Source of the DNA: Streptomyces sp. SCSIO 75703
Lineage (GTDB): Bacteria > Actinomycetota > Actinomycetes > Streptomycetales > Streptomycetaceae
Assembly (NCBI RefSeq): GCF_036607905.1
Contig: NZ_CP144555.1
Span: 3,286,001 to 3,350,000, forward strand
Direction of reading: 5' to 3'
Length of the DNA: 64,000 nucleotides
Shown: piece by piece, positions 49,221 to 57,320 of the stretch
Layout of the letters: every line of letters starts with the position of its first letter
How positions within the stretch are numbered: position 1 is the stretch's first letter
The notes under the pieces: generated by a model
Databases searched by the model: none
Told to the model about the DNA's origin: nothing
Seen by the model: only the letters and a program-made list of their open reading frames with translations
Made by a program: the position numbers and the translations under genes

Positions 49221-50198
49221 TCAGGGGACGAGGACGATCTTGCCGAGCTGGGCCCGGGCTTCCATCAGTTCGTGTGCCTTGACGGCCGCGTCGAGCCCGA
49301 GCCGCTCGTGGACGACCGGGCGCACCTTGCCGGTGGCGATCATGTCGAGCAGGTCGCGCTGTCCCGCGGCGATGACCTCGGGCTTGTTGTAGAGCATGGC
49401 GTAGAGAGCGAATCCGGCCACGGTCTTCATCCGGCTGAGCATCAGCGGGTGAATGGGCTGGATGTCGCCGCTGGCCGAGCCGTAGAAGACCAGTCGGCCG
49501 AACTGGGCGGTGAGGGCGACGCTCTTGGTGAGGATGTCGCCGCCCACGGTCTCCAGTACGACGTCCACGCCCCGGCCCTCGGTGGCGGCCCGGACCTGCT
49601 CGTCCCAGTCGTCGTCGGTGTAGTTGACCGTGACATCGGCACCCAGGTCACGGACGAAGTCCAGTTTGGCCTGGGTGCCGGCGGTGGCGATCACCTTCCC
49701 GGCGCCCATCGCCTTGGCGATCTGCACGGCGAGGTGGCCGACGCCCCCGGAGGCCGCGTCGATCAGGATCGACTCGCCGGGCTGGAGCCGGCCGGACTCC
49801 TTGATGGCGTGGTACGCCGTCTGGGCCGGGCTGGGCAGCAGGGTCGCCTCGGCGGCGTCCATGGTGTCCGGGATGGTGATGGCCCAGGCGGCGTCGGCGG
49901 TCACGTAGTCGGCGTAGGCGCCGCGGTCGACGTCGACGACGATCCGGTCGCCGATGCCGACGTGGGTGACGCCTTCGCCGAGTGCCTCGACGACGCCGGC
50001 GACATCGCCGCCGGGGGCACCGGGCAGCGAGGCGTGGCCGCCGATCGGGATGCCCTGACGGCGCTGGACCTCGGCGAACGTGACGCCGACGGCTTGGGTG
50101 CGGATCAGCACTTCGCCCGGTCCGGGCTGCGGCCTCTCCGCCTCTTCGACACGCAGCACCGAGGGGGCCCCGTGCTCGTAGTGGCGGACGATGCGCAT
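49221..50198 (-). CDS. NADPH:quinone oxidoreductase 1 (zinc-free MDR)
   Basis: A 325-aa medium-chain reductase without zinc ligands: VGVTFAEVQRRQGIP, PGAPGGDVAGVV, the substrate-domain TAYHAIKESGRL and nucleotide site DAASGGVGHLAVQIAKAMGA (in part). Two-electron reduction of quinones is the family activity; in an aromatic polyketide cluster it may tailor or detoxify a quinone. Nearly the same length and motifs as the next gene: a tandem duplication. Two palindromes lie upstream. Confidence 0.9.
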   Translation of the reverse strand: MRIVRHYEHGAPSVLRVEEAERPQPGPGEVLIRTQAVGVTFAEVQRRQGIPIGGHASLPGAPGGDVAGVVEALGEGVTHVGIGDRIVVDVDRGAYADYVTADAAWAITIPDTMDAAEATLLPSPAQTAYHAIKESGRLQPGESILIDAASGGVGHLAVQIAKAMGAGKVIATAGTQAKLDFVRDLGADVTVNYTDDDWDEQVRAATEGRGVDVVLETVGGDILTKSVALTAQFGRLVFYGSASGDIQPIHPLMLSRMKTVAGFALYAMLYNKPEVIAAGQRDLLDMIATGKVRPVVHERLGLDAAVKAHELMEARAQLGKIVLVP

Positions 50199-50317
50199 GG
50201 TGTTCTCCCAACTAGGAGGTGTTGTCGAGCCGCGGACTCATCGCCTGACGGCTCCGCCCAGGGATCCGGGTTGCGGAAGGTGGAGTGCGGACGGCGATCG
50301 CGTGCCGCCACCCCTTC

Positions 50318-50341
50318 ATTACATGTCATCAGTCATGTAAT
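50318..50341 (-). promoter_or_regulatory. Palindrome ATTACATG-N8-CATGTAAT
   Basis: Perfect 8-base arms with an 8-base centre, 120 bases upstream of quinone oxidoreductase 1, in an AT-rich island. The size and symmetry suit a MarR-type dimer; the MarR gene is 4 kb away. Confidence 0.7.
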
Positions 50342-50347
50342 TGTCAA

Positions 50348-50365
50348 GATGCACATCTGTGCATC
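50348..50365 (-). promoter_or_regulatory. Palindrome GATGCACA-TC-TGTGCATC
   Basis: Perfect 8-base arms with a 2-base centre, six bases from the preceding palindrome. CAAGATGCACAT is shared with the site in the SARP promoter region (39805-39816). Confidence 0.7.
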
Positions 50366-50383
50366 AATGCATCGAGGTGAGGG

Positions 50384-51361
50384 TCAGGGAACCAGCACGA
50401 CGCGGCCGAGCTGGGAGCGCGACTCCATCAGCTCGTGCGCCGCCGCGGCGTCCTTCAGCGGCAGCTCGGCGTGGACGACGGGACGGACCTTGCCGGAGGT
50501 CACCATGTGCAGCAGTTCCCGGGCACCCTCGGCCATGGCGTCCGGCTTCCCGCCCATCACACCCCACATGCTGAAACCCATGACGACGCGGTTGTCGAAG
50601 ATGTCGGCGACCTCGAGGGCCGGCAGTTCGCCGCCCGCCGCGCCGTACACCACCGTCCGCCCGAACTGGGCGGTGAGGTTCACGCACTTGGTGAGAATCT
50701 CCCCGCCGACGGTCTCCAAAGCGGCGTCGACCCCCCGGCCGCCGGTCGCGGCGCGCACCTTCTCCTCCCAGCCGTCCTCGCCGTAGTCGACGGTGACATC
50801 CGCGCCGAGCGACGCGGCGAAGGCCAGCTTCTTCGCTCCGCGGGCGGCGGCGATGACCTGGCCCGCACCGAGTGCCTTGGCCATCTGGACCAGCAGATGG
50901 CCGATACCTCCCGCCGCGGCGGTGATCAATACGGACTCGCCCGGCCGGAGCTTCGCCGCGGTGACGATCACGTGGTAAGCGGTCTGGCCGGGGATGGGCA
51001 GCGAGGTGGCCTGGCCGGCGTCGATCCCCTCGGGGACGGCGAACAGCCAGTCGGCCCGGGTGACGACGTACTCGGCGTATCCGTCCTGGGCGACCCCGGT
51101 GACCACCCGGTCGCCGACTCCGACCTGGTCGACGCCCTCGCCGACCTGCTCCACGACACCCGCCACGTCGCCGCCCGGCGAGCCGGGAAGGGTGGCCGGG
51201 CCGCCGACCGGGATGCCCTGACGACGCTGGCACTCGGCGAAGTTGACCCCCACCGCCTCCGTGCGGATCAGGACCTGGCCGGGACCGGGAACAGGTGTAC
51301 CGGCCTTCTCGAGTCGCAGCACCGAGGGGGCGCCGAACTCGTGGTGTCGGACGATGTGCAT
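50384..51361 (-). CDS. NADPH:quinone oxidoreductase 2 (zinc-free MDR)
   Basis: A 325-aa paralogue of oxidoreductase 1, alike over the whole length (GAPSVLR, RRQGIPVGG, SPGGDVAGVVEQVGEG, TAAAGGIGHLLVQMAKALGA). Likely the same chemistry on a different quinone. ATG at 51361 with GAGGAA upstream. It lies 49 bases after O-methyltransferase 2, so the two are probably one transcript. Confidence 0.9.
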   Translation of the reverse strand: MHIVRHHEFGAPSVLRLEKAGTPVPGPGQVLIRTEAVGVNFAECQRRQGIPVGGPATLPGSPGGDVAGVVEQVGEGVDQVGVGDRVVTGVAQDGYAEYVVTRADWLFAVPEGIDAGQATSLPIPGQTAYHVIVTAAKLRPGESVLITAAAGGIGHLLVQMAKALGAGQVIAAARGAKKLAFAASLGADVTVDYGEDGWEEKVRAATGGRGVDAALETVGGEILTKCVNLTAQFGRTVVYGAAGGELPALEVADIFDNRVVMGFSMWGVMGGKPDAMAEGARELLHMVTSGKVRPVVHAELPLKDAAAAHELMESRSQLGRVVLVP

Positions 51362-51410
51362 GGACGTATTCCTCTTTCTTTCGCGTGCACTGCGGGTTCT
51401 GCCGAGTGCG

Positions 51411-52442
51411 TTACGGGGTGAGGGACGGTAACGAGCCGGATCGGGCCGGGGCGAGTTCGACGAGCGAGCGCACCCGGCCCAGCCCGGCCACCCGGCCCAG
51501 CGAGAGTCCGGCTCCGGCCGCCAGGTCGCGCAGTTGCTCGGTGGTGCGCATCCTCCCGCCCAGGTAGACGAGCATCCGCAGGTCCAGATCGGTCTGGTCG
51601 GTCTGGACATCGAGCAGCCCCTCGATGACCAGGACCCGCCCGCGCGGGCGGACTGCCTCGGCGCAGCGCCGCAGGATTTCGGCCGCCCGGCCGTCGGGCC
51701 AGTTCAGCAGGACGTTGGACAGCAGGTACACATCTCCGCCGGCGGGCAGCGGATCGAAGAAGCTGCCCGCCACCGCGCGGCAGCGCTCCTGGAGTCCGGC
51801 GGCCGCGAAGTCCCGCTCGGCCGCCGCAGCGGGCCCCTCCAGGTCGAGCAGGGTGCCCCGCGCGCCCGGGGTGGCGGCGACCACGGCCGCGAGCAGGTCG
51901 CCACTGCCGCCGCCCACGTCGACGACGTGCCGTACGGCGTGCCAGTCGCCTTGGGCCAGCAGATCGGGTACGACCCAGCGCATGCTCGCGGCCATCCGCC
52001 GCGCGAAGGTCTCCGCGAGCGCGCGGTCCGACTCGATGTCCGCCCAGAATTCCTGCCCGTACAGCGCACGGTAGACGGGGGAGCCGGAGCGCACGGCGTC
52101 GAGCAGGCGGAACGCCGCGGCCTCGCCCCGGCCGGTCGGGCCGTCCAGACGGAGCCAGTCGCGGCCCGACTGCGGAACGTCGTGGCGCAGCAGGGCGCCG
52201 AGTTCGGTCGGCTCGTAGCCCCCCTCGGGGAGCGGGCGGTAGATCCCGGCGTTGACCAGGTGGCCGAGGAGGCGGCCCAGAGCGGTCGCGTCCACCTCCG
52301 CCGCACGGGCCAGCGACTCGACCGTGACCGTTCCGGAGGCCATGTGATCCGACAGTCCGAGGGTGGCGGCCACTCTGATGGCCATCGGGGTGATCAGGTC
52401 GCTCTTGTCCAACAACTCTTGCGACCAGGGGGGTTTGCTCAC
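51411..52442 (-). CDS. O-methyltransferase 2 (winged-helix dimer type)
   Basis: A 343-aa Methyltransf_2-family enzyme: dimerisation helix region PPWSQELLDKSDLITPMAIRV, SAM site VVDVGGGSGDLLAAVV, a DVYLLSNVLLNWPD strand and MRTTEQLRDLAAGAGL near the end. Methylation of an aromatic hydroxyl is expected. GTG at 52442 follows AGAGGA. Distinct from O-methyltransferase 1 in its N-terminus. Confidence 0.9.
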   Translation of the reverse strand: MSKPPWSQELLDKSDLITPMAIRVAATLGLSDHMASGTVTVESLARAAEVDATALGRLLGHLVNAGIYRPLPEGGYEPTELGALLRHDVPQSGRDWLRLDGPTGRGEAAAFRLLDAVRSGSPVYRALYGQEFWADIESDRALAETFARRMAASMRWVVPDLLAQGDWHAVRHVVDVGGGSGDLLAAVVAATPGARGTLLDLEGPAAAAERDFAAAGLQERCRAVAGSFFDPLPAGGDVYLLSNVLLNWPDGRAAEILRRCAEAVRPRGRVLVIEGLLDVQTDQTDLDLRMLVYLGGRMRTTEQLRDLAAGAGLSLGRVAGLGRVRSLVELAPARSGSLPSLTP

Positions 52443-52531
52443 TTCGTCCTCTTGCGTGCACACGTGGTGTGGGTGAGGGTGCCACGTCGGCCGAAGGAAT
52501 GGGGCCGCGCCCCGGCCGCCTCGGCCCCTCG

Positions 52532-54085
52532 TCAGACGGTGCCGAACCAGGTGGTCACGGCCGCGGTCAGCGACTCCCGCAGGTCCGCCTCCGGCATGTC
52601 CCGGTCCGCGGCCCAGGCGACATAGCCGTCGGGGCGGACCAGCAGGCCGGCCAACTGCGGTTCCTGAGCGCACGCGGCCCGGACGTGCTGGAGTCGGCCC
52701 GCCCAGGAGACGCCCGCGGCCCACTTTTCGTGCACCTGGCCGATCTGTGTCTCCCCGGTCAGGTCGAGCAGCACGCCGGTACCGCGCTTCAGGTACTTGG
52801 GCAGGAGCCGGACGCCGTCCTCGGTCCTCAGCTCCAGGTCGCGGGCGAAGTCGCCGAGCAGCCGATGCCGGGGGCCGGCGATCGGGTAGCGGACGGTGAC
52901 CCCGCTGAGCATCTCGGCGAGGTGGCGGTTCACCTGCTCCTTGCGCATGAGGTCGGTGAAGAGCCGGCGCAGCGGGGTGACATACGGATCCGGGTCCATC
53001 AGCGCGATCTGCGCCCGCGTGTTGGCCAGCACCTCGCGGGCCGGAGCCTGACGCTCGCGGTCGTAGCTGTCGAGCAGGCCCTCGGGAGCCCAGCCGTGCA
53101 CCGCGCCGGCCAGCTTCCAGCCGAGGTTGAAGGCGTCCTGGAGGCCGAGGTTGACACCCTGGCCGCCGACCGGGAAGTGGGTGTGGGCGGCGTCGCCCGC
53201 GATCAGCAGACGGCCTTCGCGGTAGCGGTCGGCCTGGCAGGCGGAGTCGGTGAAGACGGAGAGCCAGCGCGGCGAGTGCGCGCCGAGGTCGTCGCCCCAG
53301 ATCTCACACAGACTCGCGGTCAACTCGTCCAGGGTGAGCTCCGCACCGGACTCCCGGTCGGCCCCGAAGTCGAACGTGGACACCCGGTGGTAGGTGTCGT
53401 CGAGGGGTACACAGAACAACAGGCCGCGTTCGGTGCGCTCCATGCCCATGGGGGCGTTCTCTCGGTCGGCGAGGATCACGTCGCCGAGCCGGGCGGTGAC
53501 CCGTCCGCCGGTGCCCGGAAAGGCGATGCCGGCCTCCCGGCGAACCAGACTGCGACCGCCGTCGCAGCCCACGGCGTACTTGGCGCGCACGGTGTAGGAG
53601 CCGTCGGGCCCGGTCACCTCGGCCTCGACACCCTCGGTGTCCTGCCGTATCGCGGTGACCTCGTGTCCTCGCCGGATCTCGGCGCCGAACTCGGCGGCAC
53701 GCTCCTCCAGCAGGCGTTCGGTCCTGGTCTGCTCGCTGAGCAGGGCGTAGCCGTGCTCGCTGTCGAGGGCGGAGAAGTCGACCCATTCGCCCAGACCGGC
53801 GAAGTGGCCGTTGTTCCAGGAGCGGGCGCCGTCGCGGAACCGTTTGAGCAGGCCCCGCCGGTCGAGCGACTCCAGGGAGCGGGCGTGCAGCCCGAATGCC
53901 TTGGAGTGCGGGGTGCGCTCGGGCAGCCGCTCGAGCACGACCGCCCGGACCCGGGAGATGCGGAGCTCCGCGGCGAGCAGCATGCCGACGGGGCCGCCGC
54001 CGACGATCAGCACGTCGAAGTCGACGTCGGTGTCGTAGGTGATCTCGAAGTCACGATCGGACTCCGGTGGCAAGGGACGGGACAC
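52532..54085 (-). CDS. FAD-dependent aromatic monooxygenase 3 (PHBH-like)
   Basis: A 517-aa class A flavin monooxygenase with a 22-residue N-terminal extension before DVLIVGGGPVGMLLAAEL. DG motif VGCDGGRSLVR and GD motif IAGDAAHTHFPVGGQGVNLGLQ; C-terminal LLVRPDGYVAWA. The HFPVGGQGVN form differs from the MPPTGG(F/Y)G form of monooxygenases 1 and 4, so it belongs to another branch (OxyS/RdmE/rifampicin-hydroxylase-like). GTG at 54085 with GGAGG upstream. Divergent from marR, so it may be induced by the MarR ligand. Confidence 0.92.
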   Translation of the reverse strand: MSRPLPPESDRDFEITYDTDVDFDVLIVGGGPVGMLLAAELRISRVRAVVLERLPERTPHSKAFGLHARSLESLDRRGLLKRFRDGARSWNNGHFAGLGEWVDFSALDSEHGYALLSEQTRTERLLEERAAEFGAEIRRGHEVTAIRQDTEGVEAEVTGPDGSYTVRAKYAVGCDGGRSLVRREAGIAFPGTGGRVTARLGDVILADRENAPMGMERTERGLLFCVPLDDTYHRVSTFDFGADRESGAELTLDELTASLCEIWGDDLGAHSPRWLSVFTDSACQADRYREGRLLIAGDAAHTHFPVGGQGVNLGLQDAFNLGWKLAGAVHGWAPEGLLDSYDRERQAPAREVLANTRAQIALMDPDPYVTPLRRLFTDLMRKEQVNRHLAEMLSGVTVRYPIAGPRHRLLGDFARDLELRTEDGVRLLPKYLKRGTGVLLDLTGETQIGQVHEKWAAGVSWAGRLQHVRAACAQEPQLAGLLVRPDGYVAWAADRDMPEADLRESLTAAVTTWFGTV

Positions 54086-54120
54086 GGCGTCCTCCAAGGA
54101 CGGGAGCAATACATGCGCCA

Positions 54121-54172
54121 AAGCAGGTATATGCTTGATGTCATGCAGTGGATGGAGAGCATACAGATGCTC
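54121..54172. promoter_or_regulatory. Operator region between monooxygenase 3 and marR
   Basis: Two palindromes: AAGCA-N6-TGCTT (54121-54136) and GAGCAT-ACAG-ATGCTC (54157-54172), in an AT-rich block between divergent genes. Probably bound by the MarR protein to control itself and monooxygenase 3. Confidence 0.65.
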
Positions 54173-54205
54173 GTCTGTTGTAATCAACTCGCCTAGAATG
54201 CGGAC

Positions 54206-54694
54206 ATGGACACTTCGACTCAGCCCCCGCCGCGGGCAGAGGACCTGCTCGACGCCGTCGGCCCCGCCTTCTCCCGGCTGCGGCGTGCGCAGGCGCTGAA
54301 CGTGGAGAAGCAGGTGTCCCGCAAGGACTTGACCAGGACGCTGGTCCTCAACATCGTCCAGGACGGGCCGGACCAGGAGGGCCAGGAGATCACCGTCGGT
54401 GTCGTGGGCGAGCGACTCGCCGTCGACCCCTCCGTGGCGAGCCGGATGGTCTCCGACTGCATCACCGCCGGCTATCTGATCCGCGCGGCCTCACAACGCG
54501 ACGGCCGCCGTACGATCCTCCAGCTCACCCCGGAAGGGCATGACACGCTCGCCCGCTTCCGCCGCCACCAGCGCGCGGCCTTCGAGCGCATCACCGGGGA
54601 CTGGCCGGAGGAGGAACGGCTGGAGTTCGCCCGCCTGCTGATCAAGTACGTGGACTCCGTAGGCGAGTTGCAGCAGGATGCCGGCTCGGCCTGA
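54206..54694 (+). CDS. MarR-family transcriptional regulator
   Basis: A 162-aa winged-helix repressor: EITVGVVGERLAVDPSVASRMVSDCITAGYL is the recognition part (shown here as EITVGVVGERLAVDPS and SRMVSDCITAGYL), RAASQRDGRRTILQLTPEG the wing. MarR proteins release DNA on binding phenolic or quinone ligands. It likely senses the product or an intermediate and controls efflux, quinone reduction and monooxygenase 3. ATG at 54206. Confidence 0.9.
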   Translation: MDTSTQPPPRAEDLLDAVGPAFSRLRRAQALNVEKQVSRKDLTRTLVLNIVQDGPDQEGQEITVGVVGERLAVDPSVASRMVSDCITAGYLIRAASQRDGRRTILQLTPEGHDTLARFRRHQRAAFERITGDWPEEERLEFARLLIKYVDSVGELQQDAGSA

Positions 54695-54715
54695 CCCTCC
54701 GGCACGAGCGGGGAA

Positions 54716-54744
54716 GGGGCCGCGACGGCCATCGCCGCGGCCCC
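54716..54744. terminator. Bidirectional terminator after marR
   Basis: GGGGCCGCG and CGCGGCCCC around an 11-base loop, in the 57-bp gap between convergent marR and monooxygenase 4. Confidence 0.8.
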
Positions 54745-54751
54745 CGGTCCG

Positions 54752-56407
54752 CTACCCCTCACCCGTACGGGAGTCCCGCGCGAGGACGCTGCGCAGGACC
54801 GCCGTCAGCACCCCGGTCTCCTCGCCCCGCGGGTCCGCGCCCGGCGACCGCCACGCGACCACACCGTCCGGCCGTATCAGTACCGCGCCCTCGGGGCGCA
54901 GACCGCCGTAGCGTTCGGAGAAGGTGCCGTCCGGGTCGGTGAGCGTGCCCGCCCCGCCGCCCGCGCCCGGCACCACCCGGCGGGCCACGAGTCGCAGGCC
55001 CAGTTCGGCGGACGCGGAGACTGCGGCCGAGATCCACTCGCCGCCGCGCTCCCCGGTCAGCAGGACGAAGTCCCGTCCGAAGAGGTCGAGCGTCGAGACG
55101 GGTTCGCCGCCCCGTGACAACGTCGCGTAGGGCGCACGGGTCCCCGGCACGCCGCGCAGCGCCCGCGGATCGGAGGCGACGGGAAGGTGCGCTCCTCCCG
55201 GCTCACCGACGACCGCGGCGGAGCGGTACGCCTGGCCGGACGTCACCGTCACCGCGTCCGCGACGGCGGCCCGCTGCTCCGGGGTGGCGGTGCCGGAGCG
55301 CAGGGCGAGCTGAAGGGCCCCCTGTTCGGCCGTGTAGCCGGCCACGGGCCGCCGTTCGGTGTCGTACGTGTCCACGAGGCCCGGCCCCGCGACGCCCCCG
55401 ACCACCAGGGCGAGCTTCCAGGCGAGGTTGTGGGCGTCGGCGATACCGGTGTTGGCTCCGTAGCCCCCGGTCGGCGGCACCACGTGCGCCGCGTCCCCGG
55501 CGAGCAGCACCCGCCCGTGCACGAAGCCCTCGGCGACCTGTTCCGCCATGTCCCACGGGAAGCGCGATCGGATCGTCACCTCGGCCGCGGGCGCCCCTAC
55601 GGCGGCCCTCACCAACTCGGCACAGCGGCCCTCGGTGAAGTCCTCCAGGCTCTCGCCGTCCTCGGGCCGGTACTCGACGATCAGTGTGCCCCCGGTCAAG
55701 GTGTCGTCATGCACGAGGATGCCGGTGACCTGGTCGTTCTTCACATGAATCACGCTGTAGCGGCGCTCCCCCAGCACCGGCCGCAGATCCGCCCCGAAAG
55801 CGATGCTCACATGCCGGGACAGCACACCACGCCCCTGCCGGGGCACCTTCAGTGCCTCTCGCACCGTACTGCGCGGCCCGTCGCAGGCCACGAGGTAGGA
55901 GCTTCGGAAGGTGCGGGCGCCGTTGTCGTCACCGAGGACGGCGGTCACCCCCTCCGGATCTTCCACGAAGGACGACAGTTCCGTGCCGAACCTGAGGTCG
56001 GCGCCCAGCTCCGCGGCCCGGTAACGCAGCAGCGGCTCCAGCCGGTCCTGGGGCAGCAGCAGCAGCCGCGACGGGGTGAGGTCACCCAGGTCGTCGTCGC
56101 CCTCCAGTTCCTCCTTGCTGAACAGCACCTCCCCCGCCAGCGAGGTCACCCCGGCACGCGTGCGGTGGGTGGCGAACCCCGCCGCCTCCCGTACGGCCGC
56201 GTCCTCCACGCCGGCCTGCCGCAGCAGCTCCCCGGTCCTGGGGTAGTAGCCGACGGCCCTCGGGTGGATGGACGTGCCCGGATGGCGCTCCACCAGGGTG
56301 CACCGGACTCCGTGCCGGGCCAGGAACAGGGCGGTGGACAGCCCGACGAGGCTGCCGCCGACGATCAGTACGGGCGCGCTGGGGGAAGGGTCGGAGACAG
56401 TCGTCAT
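54752..56407 (-). CDS. FAD-dependent aromatic monooxygenase 4 (PHBH-like)
   Basis: A 551-aa class A flavin monooxygenase: VLIVGGSLVGLSTALFLA (about residues 13-30), VACDGPRSTVREAL, LAGDAAHVVPPTGGYGANTG and a C-terminal VLIRPDGVVAWRS. In overall pattern it is close to monooxygenase 1. Baeyer-Villiger or hydroxylating chemistry cannot be separated by sequence. ATG at 56407 with GAGAGGGA upstream. Downstream of the SnoaL-like gene on the same strand. Confidence 0.93.
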   Translation of the reverse strand: MTTVSDPSPSAPVLIVGGSLVGLSTALFLARHGVRCTLVERHPGTSIHPRAVGYYPRTGELLRQAGVEDAAVREAAGFATHRTRAGVTSLAGEVLFSKEELEGDDDLGDLTPSRLLLLPQDRLEPLLRYRAAELGADLRFGTELSSFVEDPEGVTAVLGDDNGARTFRSSYLVACDGPRSTVREALKVPRQGRGVLSRHVSIAFGADLRPVLGERRYSVIHVKNDQVTGILVHDDTLTGGTLIVEYRPEDGESLEDFTEGRCAELVRAAVGAPAAEVTIRSRFPWDMAEQVAEGFVHGRVLLAGDAAHVVPPTGGYGANTGIADAHNLAWKLALVVGGVAGPGLVDTYDTERRPVAGYTAEQGALQLALRSGTATPEQRAAVADAVTVTSGQAYRSAAVVGEPGGAHLPVASDPRALRGVPGTRAPYATLSRGGEPVSTLDLFGRDFVLLTGERGGEWISAAVSASAELGLRLVARRVVPGAGGGAGTLTDPDGTFSERYGGLRPEGAVLIRPDGVVAWRSPGADPRGEETGVLTAVLRSVLARDSRTGEG

Positions 56408-56471
56408 CGCACAAGTCCCTCTCTGGACGTCGGCTTCGGGCATCGGCTCACGCAACGGGGCATCGCTCTGC

Positions 56472-57311
56472 TCACGGGGTCGGCAGCCCAGCGCGGCCCA
56501 GGTCCAGGTAGTCGACGACCTCCCAGTGCTCCGCGACCTTGCCGCGCTCGATGCGGAACTGGTCGCAGGTACGCATCCGAAGCGGCAGCCCGGAGGGTCC
56601 GCCGCCGCTCCACGCGCCGGTGAGCGTGCCGGTCCAGGTCACGAAGACCATCACCCGGTCGTCCACGGCGACGATGTGGTCCACGGTGGTGACCAGATCG
56701 GGAAAGGCGGCGATGTTGTCCGCGAAGAACGCCTTGAACGCGTCGAGCCCGTCCGGCACCGCGTCGGTACGCATGTTGTGGTGCCGGTAGTCCTGGTGGT
56801 AATAGCGTCCGGCCAGGTCCAGCCGGTGCCGGCTGAAGACGTCACGGTACGCGCCGAGCACCAGCTCCGCGTTGGCCCGCTCGATGTCGGTGTGCGGGCC
56901 GTGCAGACCGGGGGCGGCCGGCTGACGGGGCTGCTCCGGCCCGAAGTCCACGCCGAGCGCGGCGAGCACGTCCCGGTCCACCACGTTCCAGTGCTCGGCG
57001 ACCCGGGTGTCCCTCAGCCGGTACAACTCGGCCGTGTGCAGCCGGATATCGGCACCCGACCGGGTGCGTCCGGTCCACCTCGCGAAGAGCATCACCCGGT
57101 CGTTGTCCGCCACCAGATGATCGATGTCGGCGCGCAGCTCCGGGAATTCGCGGTCCCGTGTCCGCCTGCCCTCCGGGTCGTGTTCGACCCAGTCGGCGTG
57201 GAAGAAGCGGTCCGTCTCCTCGAAGCGGCGCTCGCGGTAGAGCGCCCCGTACAGCTCACGGACCAGTTCGGCGTTGCGCGCGCGCTGCCCGGCGGGGGTC
57301 ACGGTGGTCAT
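56472..57311 (-). CDS. Tandem SnoaL-like (NTF2-fold) protein
   Basis: A 279-aa protein made of two SnoaL/NTF2-type domains. Domain 1 (about 8-125): LVRELYGALYRERRFEETDRFF ... ADNDRVMLFARWTG ... LYRLRDTRVAEHWNVVD (split blocks). Domain 2 (about 142-275): LVLGAYRDVFSRHRLDLAGRYY ... VAVDDRVMVFVTWTG ... FRIERGKVAEHWEVVDYL. SnoaL proteins close a ring by aldol chemistry in anthracyclines, and variants hydroxylate. Two repeats in one chain are unusual because the fold normally pairs as a homodimer. ATG at 57311. Confidence 0.85.
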   Translation of the reverse strand: MTTVTPAGQRARNAELVRELYGALYRERRFEETDRFFHADWVEHDPEGRRTRDREFPELRADIDHLVADNDRVMLFARWTGRTRSGADIRLHTAELYRLRDTRVAEHWNVVDRDVLAALGVDFGPEQPRQPAAPGLHGPHTDIERANAELVLGAYRDVFSRHRLDLAGRYYHQDYRHHNMRTDAVPDGLDAFKAFFADNIAAFPDLVTTVDHIVAVDDRVMVFVTWTGTLTGAWSGGGPSGLPLRMRTCDQFRIERGKVAEHWEVVDYLDLGRAGLPTP

Positions 57312-57320
57312 GGGGTCCTC

